64,000 nt of DNA, taken from positions 868,001 to 932,000 of the forward strand of contig JADNRZ010000012.1 in NCBI GenBank assembly GCA_015501605.1, given 5' to 3'. The stretch comes from Panaeolus papilionaceus. Lineage: Eukaryota > Basidiomycota > Agaricomycetes > Agaricales. Both the position numbers and the translations under genes were made by a program. Positions 46,582-59,382 of the stretch are shown in pieces (positions within the stretch are counted from its first letter, which is position 1; every line of letters starts with the position of its first letter). The notes beneath the pieces were generated by a model that saw only the letters and a list, made by a program, of their open reading frames with translations, was not told the DNA's origin and searched no databases.

Positions 46582-47877
46582 ATGCTGAAGTACGACGGCA
46601 TCAACCGATACATCATCCATGGTGGACAAATCAGCAGTCACACGGTGATCAATAAACATGACCAAGGGGACACATGTAAGTCCTCTGTTCCTCACACAGT
46701 TGGATGTTTTGGTCTAGCTAACTTGCCCACTATTTCTTGGGTCTTTGAATATTTAGCTCTGAAATTATTGCTCGAACATTCTTCTCCTGATGCATTCCAC
46801 AACTCGAGGAAGAGAAATCCCCCTCCTAGGTGCCTCCCAGGAACGAGGACATCTATCCTTCATAGAACTCGTGAGGCCCTCAACAAAACTGCAGAAGGTT
46901 CGGAACGGCTCTTCTGCCTTAGTGGCAGACCCGGTATGGGGAAGACAGCCATCGCTCAGACAGTCTCAGAGACTCTATATCATACTCAGCGTCTCGCCGC
47001 TGCGTTTTTCGCCTCCCGAAACCACCAAAAAGACACCTTTGTCACCACCATCGCTTATCAGCTCACACAGAATATTCCAGTCATTCGTCCCTACATTAAG
47101 GAAGCAATTGAAGGCAATCCTGCAGTGTTCCATCTCTCCCTTCACGAGCAGGCTAAATCGCTCATCCTCGACCCTTTTCGCCAACTTCAGAAAACACAGC
47201 CAGAGATGGGCGTATCCGAACTACCCCATGTCATTGTAATCGACGGGCTCGACCGCTTTAAAGGTTTAGATTGGGAACCTGTGTTGAACGTGTTGTTACA
47301 ACTCTTGCGTGAACGAGAGACCTTCCCATTTGCAGCACTTGTTACCAGCCGTTCTATTCATGATGGCATAGGGCGGTGGTTTGATGATTGCCCTCAATCA
47401 CATCTACTATACCCAGTATCCAACCAGGACGTTGAGGCCAAAAACGCAGATATCTCAACTTTTGTCGATCATGAAATGGATGACATCAAGCAATCCCACC
47501 CATTGAAACATCTTCTTCCTGATGGTTGGCTATCTCCGCAGGACAAGTACAACATTGTACGCAGATCCGAGGGCCAGTTCGTCGCCGCCAGAACCGTTAT
47601 GCAATACTTACGCCATCCAGAGTATGTCCCCAGTGATCGTCTGCATGATATCGTGGGCAGCCATGGTCTACGTCCCTTGGTTTATCACGTCGTATCTGCA
47701 TATTCTCCCTCCGACCCCGAATCGTTCCTCATGCTGAAGGCCTTCACGATACCTGTTGAGCACAGTTCCTTCCTTGAATACGACCAATCATACCTCAATA
47801 AACGCATTGAACGGATAAAGGTACAAACCCCCCCCTCAAGTTGCGGTCAACAAATAAATATCGAGTGCACTCCCTGA
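46582..47877 (+). CDS. NACHT/STAND NTPase 4, truncated
   Basis: Start MLKYDGINRYIIHGGQIS (46582); a GTAAGT...TTTAG intron (about 46676-46757) removes the poor sequence seen in the unspliced frame and joins to LKLLLEHSSPDAFHNSRKRN. Walker A is LSGRPGMGKTAIAQT and Walker B is HVIVIDGLDRF, with the usual DEC replaced by DRF. FAALVTSRSIHDGIGRWF and a winged-helix-like start (IVRRSEGQFVAARTVMQYLR) follow. The frame stops at 47875-47877, where NACHT 1-3 would continue for several hundred residues. A further open frame just downstream (VLLTFDSPYQVIDNLQGAPL, stop at about 48021) is out of phase and may be the lost continuation. Either a truncated NLR-like protein or a decaying gene. It is the only NACHT gene here on the plus strand. 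Confidence 0.6.
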   Translation: MLKYDGINRYIIHGGQISSHTVINKHDQGDTCKSSVPHTVGCFGLANLPTISWVFEYLALKLLLEHSSPDAFHNSRKRNPPPRCLPGTRTSILHRTREALNKTAEGSERLFCLSGRPGMGKTAIAQTVSETLYHTQRLAAAFFASRNHQKDTFVTTIAYQLTQNIPVIRPYIKEAIEGNPAVFHLSLHEQAKSLILDPFRQLQKTQPEMGVSELPHVIVIDGLDRFKGLDWEPVLNVLLQLLRERETFPFAALVTSRSIHDGIGRWFDDCPQSHLLYPVSNQDVEAKNADISTFVDHEMDDIKQSHPLKHLLPDGWLSPQDKYNIVRRSEGQFVAARTVMQYLRHPEYVPSDRLHDIVGSHGLRPLVYHVVSAYSPSDPESFLMLKAFTIPVEHSSFLEYDQSYLNKRIERIKVQTPPSSCGQQINIECTP

Positions 47878-49162
47878 CTCTTTCCCATTCGAAGTCCTTT
47901 TAACGTTCGACTCTCCTTATCAAGTCATCGACAACCTACAAGGAGCTCCGTTGTTTGAATTCGTCCAATCATCCTCCGAGTTTAGTAGTCCATTCCAGAA
48001 TTGCGAGCGGGTAGACTTTTAGGAGTCGGATTGGGCGACCGCAACGCATCGGATTTTACTACGGCTTAGGTTTCCTTTGTACCTCGGAATATATAGAATT
48101 ACATATGACTATCCAGAAGTTCTCGTCGCACCTTGTAGAATTCTACTCAATGTTTCGAGTCAACAGGGGAAAATGTTGTTCACCAGAAACGGTGTCATCG
48201 AGGGGGAGATCATCTCCACTGTGCCTCTTTTCTTTGGACTACGAAATCAATTTTTGGTGGAACGTCTCCGACTGAGGGCTAATATCCTTCACATATAATA
48301 AATTAATGAATCATATTTTGTCCTTCTGCTATAGTACGTATTGTGGTATCATGAATACTCTAATTGCATAAACATTGGATGCTCTGAATGCTATAAATAC
48401 GGCCAGAGCTGAGTTTTATTTGGTATTATCGAAGACCCAAAGCTTCTGACAGTTTTGTACAGAGTTCGTTCCGATTTTAAAAAGGTGCTCACGCCTACAC
48501 CGTCATTTTTTTGGCACATTGATCTAACATTGAACCGATTATGTGTCGTTTGCGAACAATTTCCCACCACATGAGTGATAGCAGCTGAATCCCAGAACGG
48601 ATTCGGCATTACCACACACTGCCGCCAGGTCTAGCTGAACCGAACATTCAATGGTCCAGCTATTGCACATGTGTCATTTGAGTTGTTTGATATATACCCC
48701 GATGTATGAGTAGCAGCTGGAACGACACCTTGACCCAAGGATGTAAGACACGTTACAAACATATGGCTAGACATAGCTGGTATAGATGGATGGTCATATA
48801 ATATCAACCTTTTCCGTTGGGTGTATAGGTTGTGGGCGCCCAGCATAGAACTAACATAGATAATTAGCTGGTTGTGTCATTCTCGCAACTGTGGCATCTA
48901 TATTCAAAATCACCACATATATTCATGACGGGGCTTTTGTCTGGGACACGCATATTTGAATGAATAGATGTGACAAATTGTGTATTGTGGATATACGGAA
49001 AGTGGGGGCATTAATGATGATATCAAGATATATAGAGGTCCAATATTTAAAGCGGAGCTGTAGAAGTGATAACTAAAATAAGAGGTAGTAATATAAATCT
49101 AATATGTAGTATTGGACATGTCAGGGTTCTGAAATAAGAGCGCAAGCCCGGAGCAGCAGAGT
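47878..49162. other. Intergenic region between NACHT 4 and the transposon-like region
   Basis: The first 150 bp hold a frame that may belong to the broken end of NACHT 4. The rest is AT-rich, with no gene recognised. Confidence 0.45.
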
Positions 49163-50603
49163 TCAGGCAGCTTGAAAAATGTCTTCGACAGAGCGCTGCC
49201 AGGTGTTGCCGGTCACGCTGTTATCTGGAAGTGTGTACTGACTTTTATCACCGTACTTGTCACGGTCCTCTTTTAAAAGCCTTTGAATTGCACTGGGTAA
49301 CGATGTGAGCCATGCTAATCTTTGCCCATCGAGTAATAGCTGCTTACCGCTGCAACCGGAAATTATCACCCTTTGCCTGATTACGCATGGAGGCTAACTT
49401 TGCATCCACCTTGTTCCAGTAGACCTTTTCGGCACTATATTTTCGATACCGGGAGCGCTGACAACATAGAAAGTGAGACGTGAAAAGTCAAGCATCAACT
49501 CAGAGCAATGAATAATGACAACTCACAAGAATGGCAAGGCGGGCACAAAGTGGAACAGTGATCGTGACCTCTGTATTGGAAATGACCTTAGCCGCAAGAT
49601 CCAGGATATGCTGTGACCGAGTCAGGTCATCTGCCTCTGCCTCTGCAAGACTGGCTCTTATCTAGAACAAAATGTTAGCTAGGTAAGTCTGGAGGTTCAA
49701 TAAGGAAAGAAAATGATGCCGACATCCTTCTTTATTCTCGAGCGTGCTTGCGTAAGTTCATTTTGAATAGCACTCAAAATGGTCTTCTTCGTGTCTACAT
49801 CTGTGTCAAAATTTGTGGGGACATGGGCGCGTTCACGAGCAATGATTGCCTTGAAATTGTCAATGATGATAAACATCTAGGTGCGACAGGTTCACTTACA
49901 AAAACATGGTTGCAAGCTGTGGTACCCCTATAGGCGCTCAAACGAGGCGACAGAAGGACAGCACAAACATAACTCTTGATATTGATCTGACGTGTCAAGA
50001 TTTCAATCCACGTTGAATCAACAAATGCCAAAGACGGAATTTAGGAAGGAGAATGCATACCAAGAGAGCTGGTGAGACAGTGAATGGCGGTGCAGCAGCA
50101 GTAACATCAGACAGCTTGTTTGCTGTGGCCAACAGCTGCGTAAACAACTGGACCTCTCTGTCAAATGGTGAGGACTAGAAGAAATGTAGTGAGTGTATAA
50201 ATCGGGCACAGGTTGCGACACTTGCCTGCACAAAGGATTCAACAGCCTCAACCTGGTATGGATGTAGTTTGAGGCGTTCTGCATGTCGTCGAGCTTTAAT
50301 TTGTGACACACGTAGGTTGGATACACCAGATGTCAATGGTCTAGTGTCCGGCAGTCCTGGAGCTTGACTGGAGCTTCTTTGAGATATGTCTTCACTGCTA
50401 CCAAAATTACCGAATGGAGAGCTGCGGTCAGGTTGATCGGCTGCCCCAAAGTTGTCATCATCTGGCACTTCTGGGCTGGAGCGCATGAGACGCTCCATTT
50501 CGGCGTCGGAGCTGTCATCAACATTCTGGCGGGTTTCATGAGGAGATGCTCGAATTGAACTGCAACCTGGACTGGATGAAATAGCTGAAATAGTAGAAGA
50601 CAT
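49163..50603 (-). CDS. Transposon-associated hypothetical protein (agaricomycete repeat partner gene)
   Basis: Six or seven exons join in frame. The start MSSTISAISSSPGCSSIRAS (50603) leads into a Ser/Asp-rich N-terminus with short 'SSP' motifs, then NLRVSQIKARRHAERLKLHP. Later exons give EVQLFTQLLATANKLSDVTA, SYVCAVLLSPRLSAYRGTT, LPTNF-like VPTNFDTDVDTKKTILSAIQ, LCARLAIL-RSRYRKYSAEK, YWNKVDAKLASMRNQAKGD and LLKEDRDKYGDKSQYTLPD, ending SVEDIFQAA (49163). This order matches a hypothetical protein family I know as common beside transposon-like genes in Agaricomycetes. The first intron appears to be of GC-AG type (CAG|GCAAGT at 50225). It is divergent to the transposase-like gene at 52.6-56.7 kb. 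Biochemical role unknown; partner in transposition is inference. Confidence 0.6.
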
Positions 50604-51049
50604 TGGGCTGGAGTAACAATGAACACGGAACTGAAAGAGAATGGGTGAAAATGAATTGAACTTCGGAACTTCGCAGTTGAAAACGCAAAGAGGGATTCCC
50701 ACATTAATTCATGACACGCCATTGAAGCTCCGTTTCTGCACCACTCTCTGCATTCAATTATTATCATTAACCTCTGAAATCCAATATCGGTGTAGCCTTC
50801 CATGCAGTTATCTACGGTAAAGAAGAAAAAGGGCAAAAAGCCAGCCGAGTTACCAAGCTGTAAGAATTATAAATTTAGCATTGGTTGTCGCTTACACTGA
50901 AAATAAAATCTAGACATTGAGTTACACACCTCTGATGGACGAATACGTTGTCAGCTTTGCCTGAATATGGCTACAAAGTTGACATCCAAGGACTCTCAAT
51001 GGATTCTACGAAGCAGCCTCAGCACCCACCATCAGCAATGTCTGGGTCG

Positions 51050-51215
51050 GCTCTGGAGTGCTCTGTAGTGCTCTGTAGCACTGTAGTGTTGTAGCAAAGG
51101 GTACCCCTTATGGAGTTTCCCCATTAGGGTCAGTAGTGCTCTGTAGCGCCCCCTTGTTGCTACATGATGCTACAGACTGCTACAGGTGCTACAGAGCACT
51201 ACAGACTGCTACATA
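51050..51215. repeat. GCTACAG/CTGTAGC motif cluster, left
   Basis: At least eight copies of TGTAGC/TGTAGTG and their complements in 165 bp, first in one orientation (GTGCTCTGTAGCACTGTAG), then in the other (GCTACAGACTGCTACAGGTG). Dense subterminal repeats of this kind mark the ends of some DNA transposons. Confidence 0.6.
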
Positions 51216-51361
51216 GGTAGACCACCACATATACAAATCGCCCTTCAAAATAGCACATATAACTCAAGAAATCACTCATAAGATTGTAAAACAAAATTAA
51301 TATATCATTCAAAAACTAACTAATACACAAGTAATACCACATACAATACAGATAGGGAACA

Positions 51362-51605
51362 TCACAGGTAACCCTTGGGTATGAAATCACTGACCTGGAC
51401 CCGCACACGTGGCGTAACCTACCTGTGTACCTGCGGGTTTTCTGTGCAAAACGAGCCCAAGAACATCCAAAACAGACAATTTTTGGGCCGTTTTGGACGC
51501 TCTTGGGCCTGTTTTGAAGCTCACAGGTACACCAAGGCTGACCCATACCTGTACCTGTGCCCAACCCAACCCATAACCCATCCAGGTCACCTGTACCCTT
51601 GACTT
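51362..51605. repeat. Fold-back (MITE-like) element
   Basis: Two imperfect inverted arms of about 110 bp meet near 51482. The inner core GAGCCCAAGAACATCCAAAAC pairs with the reverse complement of GTTTTGGACGCTCTTGGGC. The outer parts of both arms carry repeated ACCTGTAC motifs. No coding capacity. Confidence 0.65.
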
Positions 51606-52427
51606 TCCCTAAATACAGAGATAGCCAAGAGAATAGCAAGAATGGCAATAAGCGATAATAAAGGTCAAGAATTTATGCTCTAAATAAATACATTAATGAG
51701 GTACAGTATAACAATAAATAAAATAGAACTCACCAAGGGTTATATATGACATGTAGAGGAAGGTCATGATGACGAAGAACTAGAAAAGACATGAAAGCGG
51801 AGCGTGAGAAAGTCCGGAAGTCGTACTCATAACATTCACATACCTATGAAAACCCATCTCCTGTGCTCAAACAGACATAATACAGCACCTATAATAATAG
51901 AAGTAATAGAAGAATGTCATAAATAGAAAAAGAAAGAAAAAAAATAAAAGGAATCTCACCGAAATATGTTAAAGTGCAGGTAAAATCCACTGCTGAAGCA
52001 GCGATAACATCCTATGATATAGTAGTCAGCCACTTGGTTCCATAATAATAAACACTTACCAGGTCTCTTAAATATATATATATAGAACCATTAGAGCACC
52101 TGTGGGATGGGGAAATATGGTAGATGTGGACGAAGATGATAGTTGAGGAAAGAAGAGAGTGCGATCAAAATTGCTTATTTTGGAATCATTTTGGTTTGTG
52201 TTTTGATTAATCAGCATTTTCCCATCTCATATGTTTCACCAAAGCGGACAAGAGACTTTGAAAAAAAATGACAAGTCCAACTCATTGATCTCGAAATTCA
52301 CTATTATTCTGTTATATACAATTATTTGTAGTCTAGCACCTAGTTGACATTGGTTTTTAATAATATAAGTAATTTCTGGCATGACTTTAAGAGAGGGCAC
52401 TCCCTATAGCTATGTAATTACCATACC

Positions 52428-52579
52428 ATGGTAGGTAGCAGTACACAGAGGGGGAGGTAATGTATGTAGTGCTACAGAGCACTAACTTGCTAGTCGTTGC
52501 TACCACTGCCATCATGGATGCTACAGTCGCTACTGTTGCCATGATGCATGCTACAGCCATCAGTGGCTATGCTACAACC
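52428..52579. repeat. GCTACAG/CTGTAGC motif cluster, right
   Basis: Partner of the left cluster in reverse orientation: GTAGTGCTACAGAGCACTA (52468-52486) matches the reverse complement of TAGTGCTCTGTAGCACT on the left. The two clusters are about 1.4 kb apart and may mark the ends of one inserted element. Confidence 0.55.
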
Positions 52580-55500
52580 CAAAATCAGAAATTGCTGATG
52601 ACATTAAGACAGATAACCACAAACGCGCGCTTACCCTGGCCCAACAGTCACTTGATGCGAAAACAACACTTGAACATCCTATCGTTGCAGGTGTTCCACC
52701 AGAAACAAACCAATATGTTACTTTATACGATGCTTCAGAACCTGAAACGGGCGCTATCACACCAATGGACATTGATGAAGATCCACAACAAATTCATGGA
52801 GGAACAGTCGATAGTCGCTGGGATCAGTTTGTTGCGGCAAATGTAACGGAAGGTTCTGCTGATAATTTTGTGATGGATGAAGGACCTGAGGAAGCCGAGA
52901 GGAAGAGGAGATTAGAGATGATTCAAAAGTTGGCTAATTATGACAGATTGGGAGAATGGAGTGAGGATGAATTCATGGATGAAGGAGAGTACAGGCAGGA
53001 TGAAGAAGATCTCGACAACGTCTTGACAGAACTTTTGGATGGCATTGGTGAGTGTGGATGTTTCTCAATTGAAGAGAACAGGCACTTACTGCTTAACCAG
53101 CTGCTGAACGAGAACAATCCTCTGTTCATACTCATCAACCATCCGATGCTGATCCAACATGGTTCCCTTATCAATCCAAATTGATGTTTCTCCTTGACGC
53201 CATTGATAACTTGCCTCGAATGCGGATATCAGGATCTGTCTTCAAAGTCATTATGTGGTTGCTTGAGAATCTGGGAGTTAGAGGTGTACCATCGTTCAAT
53301 GCTTTTCGTAAAATGCAGAATGAAATCCGCGAGCGGGTTGGAGTCTCCACAATAAACTCGACAACACCAAAGGGAAACCATTTCTCGTACAACGATCCAT
53401 GCGCTATCATTGCCAATGTAAGTAAAGATATTTTAATTTTACCTCAAATGAATGAAATATTAATCAATAAACAGGATTGGAGTAATCCCCTTGTACGGCC
53501 ATACCGGCATCGTTATCCTGTTATTTCGAAGAAGGGCATTGTTTCGGAGATTTGGCATGGTGATAAGTGGACAAAAGAAATTAATCGTCACTTTTTGAGC
53601 CCAATGTATGATGCTGGTGATGAATCCCACTTCTACATTGATGAGCCAGCACAGATGAAGGATGGACAATTGGTTATTCCATTGCGGTGGTGGCAGGATG
53701 AAGGTGGAAAGGTTTGGGCTGATGCGTGGGATATTGTCCTCAACACGGATGTGAGTTTGGCTGTTTTTGCTGGTTTCCGCCACCTTCTTTACATCTGAGT
53801 CTGAATATCACCCAGGGAACCTCAACAATCTGTGATAATGAAAGGTCAATTCTCATCTCGGCACAAGAGTTGGACAAGTGTATGGTGCAGTTGGAGGATG
53901 AGAACAGGTTACCTGTTTGGAGTTCAGCAACGATTGCGGCAGGGTATCCATCCCTCATGCCAAACCCAGATCGTCTCCGAGCTGGGGGTGATCCCCTTTA
54001 CACAAGTTTTATTGATATTTTTGGGGACGATGTCTCTGGAAACAAATCTAAGAGTTGGAACAAGCACGAGAATATCTACATTGCACATAGAAATTTACCC
54101 AGAAAGCATCTTCATCAACAAACGCATGTCCACTTTGTTTCATGCTCACCACACGCAACATTTGTGGATCAGTTTGCACAAATAAAGTCACGAATAGAGT
54201 AAGCCTTTTTTATGCTATTAATTCTGAATACAGTAATCTGATTCAAACGTCTGCCAGATCCACTCATGAGGCTCCAATTAAATTCCGAGATCCAGTCACT
54301 GGTGTTCAAACACGATTTAGAATATTTTGTATGTGTGAGCCAGGCGACAATCCAGCTCAAAGTCAGGCCTCTGGTCATATTGGTGGAAATGGGAATCATC
54401 CATGCCGAAAGTGTATGGTTGGAGGCACTCAGAAAGACAAGGAGTCTGACACCGGGTTTCATGCGCTGTTTTCGGTATGTTGACTTTTAAGTTGTGCGTC
54501 ATCTCATACAAAATAACTTATCCATATAAACCTTTAGACAGCGGCGGCTCGGTCAGCTGAGCAAACCCTGGAAGCAGTTCAAACACAAATCAATCTTGCA
54601 TGTTTAGGTGTGGCATCGAAGGTCAAGGAGAAACAAACGGAAAACGGGGTCAAGGACTCTTTCTCGCAGTCTGTTATTGAAGATCTGATAGCGCGTGCCT
54701 GATCTTTAAAAAAAGATTTTCCCCAGAGACCTCCAGAGTCTATCCAGGTCGAGCTCATGAAATGGGTTAAGGATCATCAGGCGCAAGTCTCGAATCCGTT
54801 TCTAACTCTTAAAGGTGAGTTACAGCCACCCATGTCGCCCATGTTGAATTAAATCTATGAATGTGTCATACTTACCACCTTCATCTGTGGTATACACTTT
54901 CAGGTTTTAATGCAGCAACAGATACACCTGTCGAAATTCTACACACCATACTGTTAGGGATTGTCAAGTATGGATGGCACGGTGCACGAAGAGCTTGGAA
55001 TACCTCTCAAGAGCAAACATACATGCAGCGCCTCCAAGCTACAAACACAGGTGGCCTCTCCATCCACCCCATCCGTTCAAAATACATCATGCAGTATGCG
55101 AATTCTTTGAATGGTCGGCAGCTCAAAACACTTGCCCAGGTGAACGCATTTCACATATATGACCTCTCCGACAATCTCCATTTCCTCCTTACAAAGGCCA
55201 TAGGCGAGATTTCGGCCCTACTCTGGTTTCCCGAGATAAGAAATATGGAACAGTATCTGGTCCGTATAAATTGGTGCACTCAGAACTGCTTCGCTTTGAT
55301 TGGCTGACTTCCTTTACAAAAACAGGAGGACGTGGATACAGCAGCTGCAAATGTGCTTGATATCGCCGCGCTCATTGACCCTACAAAGATTGTCGCGAAA
55401 ATTAAGTATCATCTTTTGTTACACTTACACGATGATATACGCCGTTTCGGACCCCTTGTTGGTGTCGCAACTGAAGTGTTTGAAAGCTTCAACACTATCT

Positions 55501-56700
55501 TTCGCTTCTGTTCTATTTACTCCAATCATCTTGCACCAAGTCAAGACATAGCAAATCAACTTGCGAGACAAGAAACATTCAAACATATAGCTCTCGGTGG
55601 ATGGTGGGCGATGAAAGATGGTGATTGGGCTTGCGCAGGTCCCTCACTTCGTAAATTTATGATGCATGACAAGGTTTTGACGTCACTGATTGGGTGGACA
55701 GAGATATCCAGTGCTCGTCCAGTACCAGGTAATATTTCACGCAATTTTCCGTGATGAGGTTATGATTGGTGCTTATGCAAAGGCTTTATGTTTTAGGAAC
55801 TGTTAAACTTGTTCCGGAGACGCGTGATCTGGATGGAAAGCTTCAAAAGCGCAAACCCGATTCATGGAGCTCAACCATAGCTTCAACTGCCTTGAATGCG
55901 GCGGCCCTATTCGCAGAGAATGCCTCCCCGATGTGGTTTCAAGCAAAGCACGTTGTTGCTGAGTCACAGGACATCTGCACGCACGGGTCTTGGATTTTTG
56001 CACGAAGCCCTACCTCAATTACGGGCCTCGAGGCTTCCACTGCCCACAATCAGGGTTCGCAAACTCACATCATTACCGGACAGGTCGTCGAAATCATCCA
56101 GGATACATCTTCAAAGCGGGCGCTTGTCACCATCGATGAATTCCATGTTTTAGATACTCGGCACATTAAGTTTGGGATGCCTGTTTTATCGCGTCGTCTT
56201 GGTACAAAAGAGCTTATTGTGGTCGATTCAAAGGTATGTCCAAGTTATACAAAATATTATTATCATAACCTAATGTCTTGTCCGCGATGACTTATTCTCA
56301 GGCACTTTTGTTTGAATACAACACGCAACATGACTGTGACCACTCAAAGTGCAGTGCATCCGGTCGCAAAGCAGTCGTTCAGGAGCGCATTGAAACAGGC
56401 TCAACGGACCGTTGCATTCAACACAACCATACCAATCTTGAAAAATATATTGTCAATACCCATGCATTCCACAATGCCCATCTTCTGCGGGATGTTTTAC
56501 CTCGAGATCTGACAAAACCAGTTCCATATGCCAGTGATAGGAGATCATTCCATGATAATATTGCACAGCAATTGCGAGAGACACGGAATTCCAAGCGACT
56601 CGCATCTAACTTGAAGAAACGCAAGAGGCGCAATGGGGCTGAAGATGTGGCTGGGAGTGCTGGTTCAGATGGTGAAGACTCAGGTGCGGATGTTGTGTAG
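52580..56700 (+). pseudogene. Transposase-like protein of agaricomycete DNA transposons, broken
   Basis: Exons joined by normal introns encode a protein pattern I know from very abundant agaricomycete repeats. In order: DADPTWFPYQSKLMFLLDAI; LPRMRISGSVFKVIMWLLEN; GVPSFNAFRKMQNEIR; GDDVSGNKSKSWNKHENIYI (exon at 54.0 kb); GGNGNHPCRKCMVGG (two cysteines); TDTPVEILHTILLGIVKYGW; IAKIKYH-type VAKIKYHLLLHLHDDIRRFG; EVFESFNTIFRFCSIYSNHL. The C-terminus is HDCDHSKCSASGRK and a basic tail ending at 56700. The frame is interrupted by TGA at 54700-54702, between LIARA and SLKKDFPQRPP, where relatives have an amino acid. The N-terminus is cut at the GCTACAG cluster. Likely an inactive copy. Whether it belongs to Plavaka or KDZ-type elements cannot be told; no catalytic triad was assigned. 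Confidence 0.68.
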
Positions 56701-57081
56701 GGACAGGTTGATAACATGTGGTGAATTAGATTATAGTCGCATATATTTACATGTATTTCACAAGTAAAATAACAGGTATTCGCTATGTGTAGAACTACCT
56801 GGTTCCAAGGTAATCCGAAAAACCTGTCGGACAGCTGTACATTGCATGTTGGGGTCACACAATCGTCGTTACATGGGTGAGAGCCATTGGAGTCCTGCTT
56901 GACACATGGGAAATTTCGTGTCACCCATCATATCCGCCCAGGAAGGTGGCACATTCTGAACATTTGGTGGTGTAGGCGACATAGAAAAAGATAAAATTAC
57001 ATTCATTGGGACAAGCTATTACACATTCACATTCGCTCCCTGCTGAGGTCGCCGCATCCTCCCATGGCATATCAATGACAT
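56701..57081. other. Intergenic gap between transposase-like gene and xylanase
   Basis: No gene recognised. GTGTCACCC and TGGGTGAGAG motifs occur, but no clear element end was found. Confidence 0.5.

Positions 57082-59382
<2,301 letters not shown>

Larger units (their letters stand above)
50604..52579. other. Repeat-filled gap between the two divergent transposon-type genes
   Basis: Contains no gene. It holds two clusters of GCTACAG/CTGTAGC motifs and, between them, a fold-back element, each listed separately. The remaining sequence is AT-rich. A short frame from the ATG near 50974 (MATKLTSKDSQWILRSSL) could be the cut-off start of the transposase-like gene, but it runs straight into the first motif cluster. 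Confidence 0.5.
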
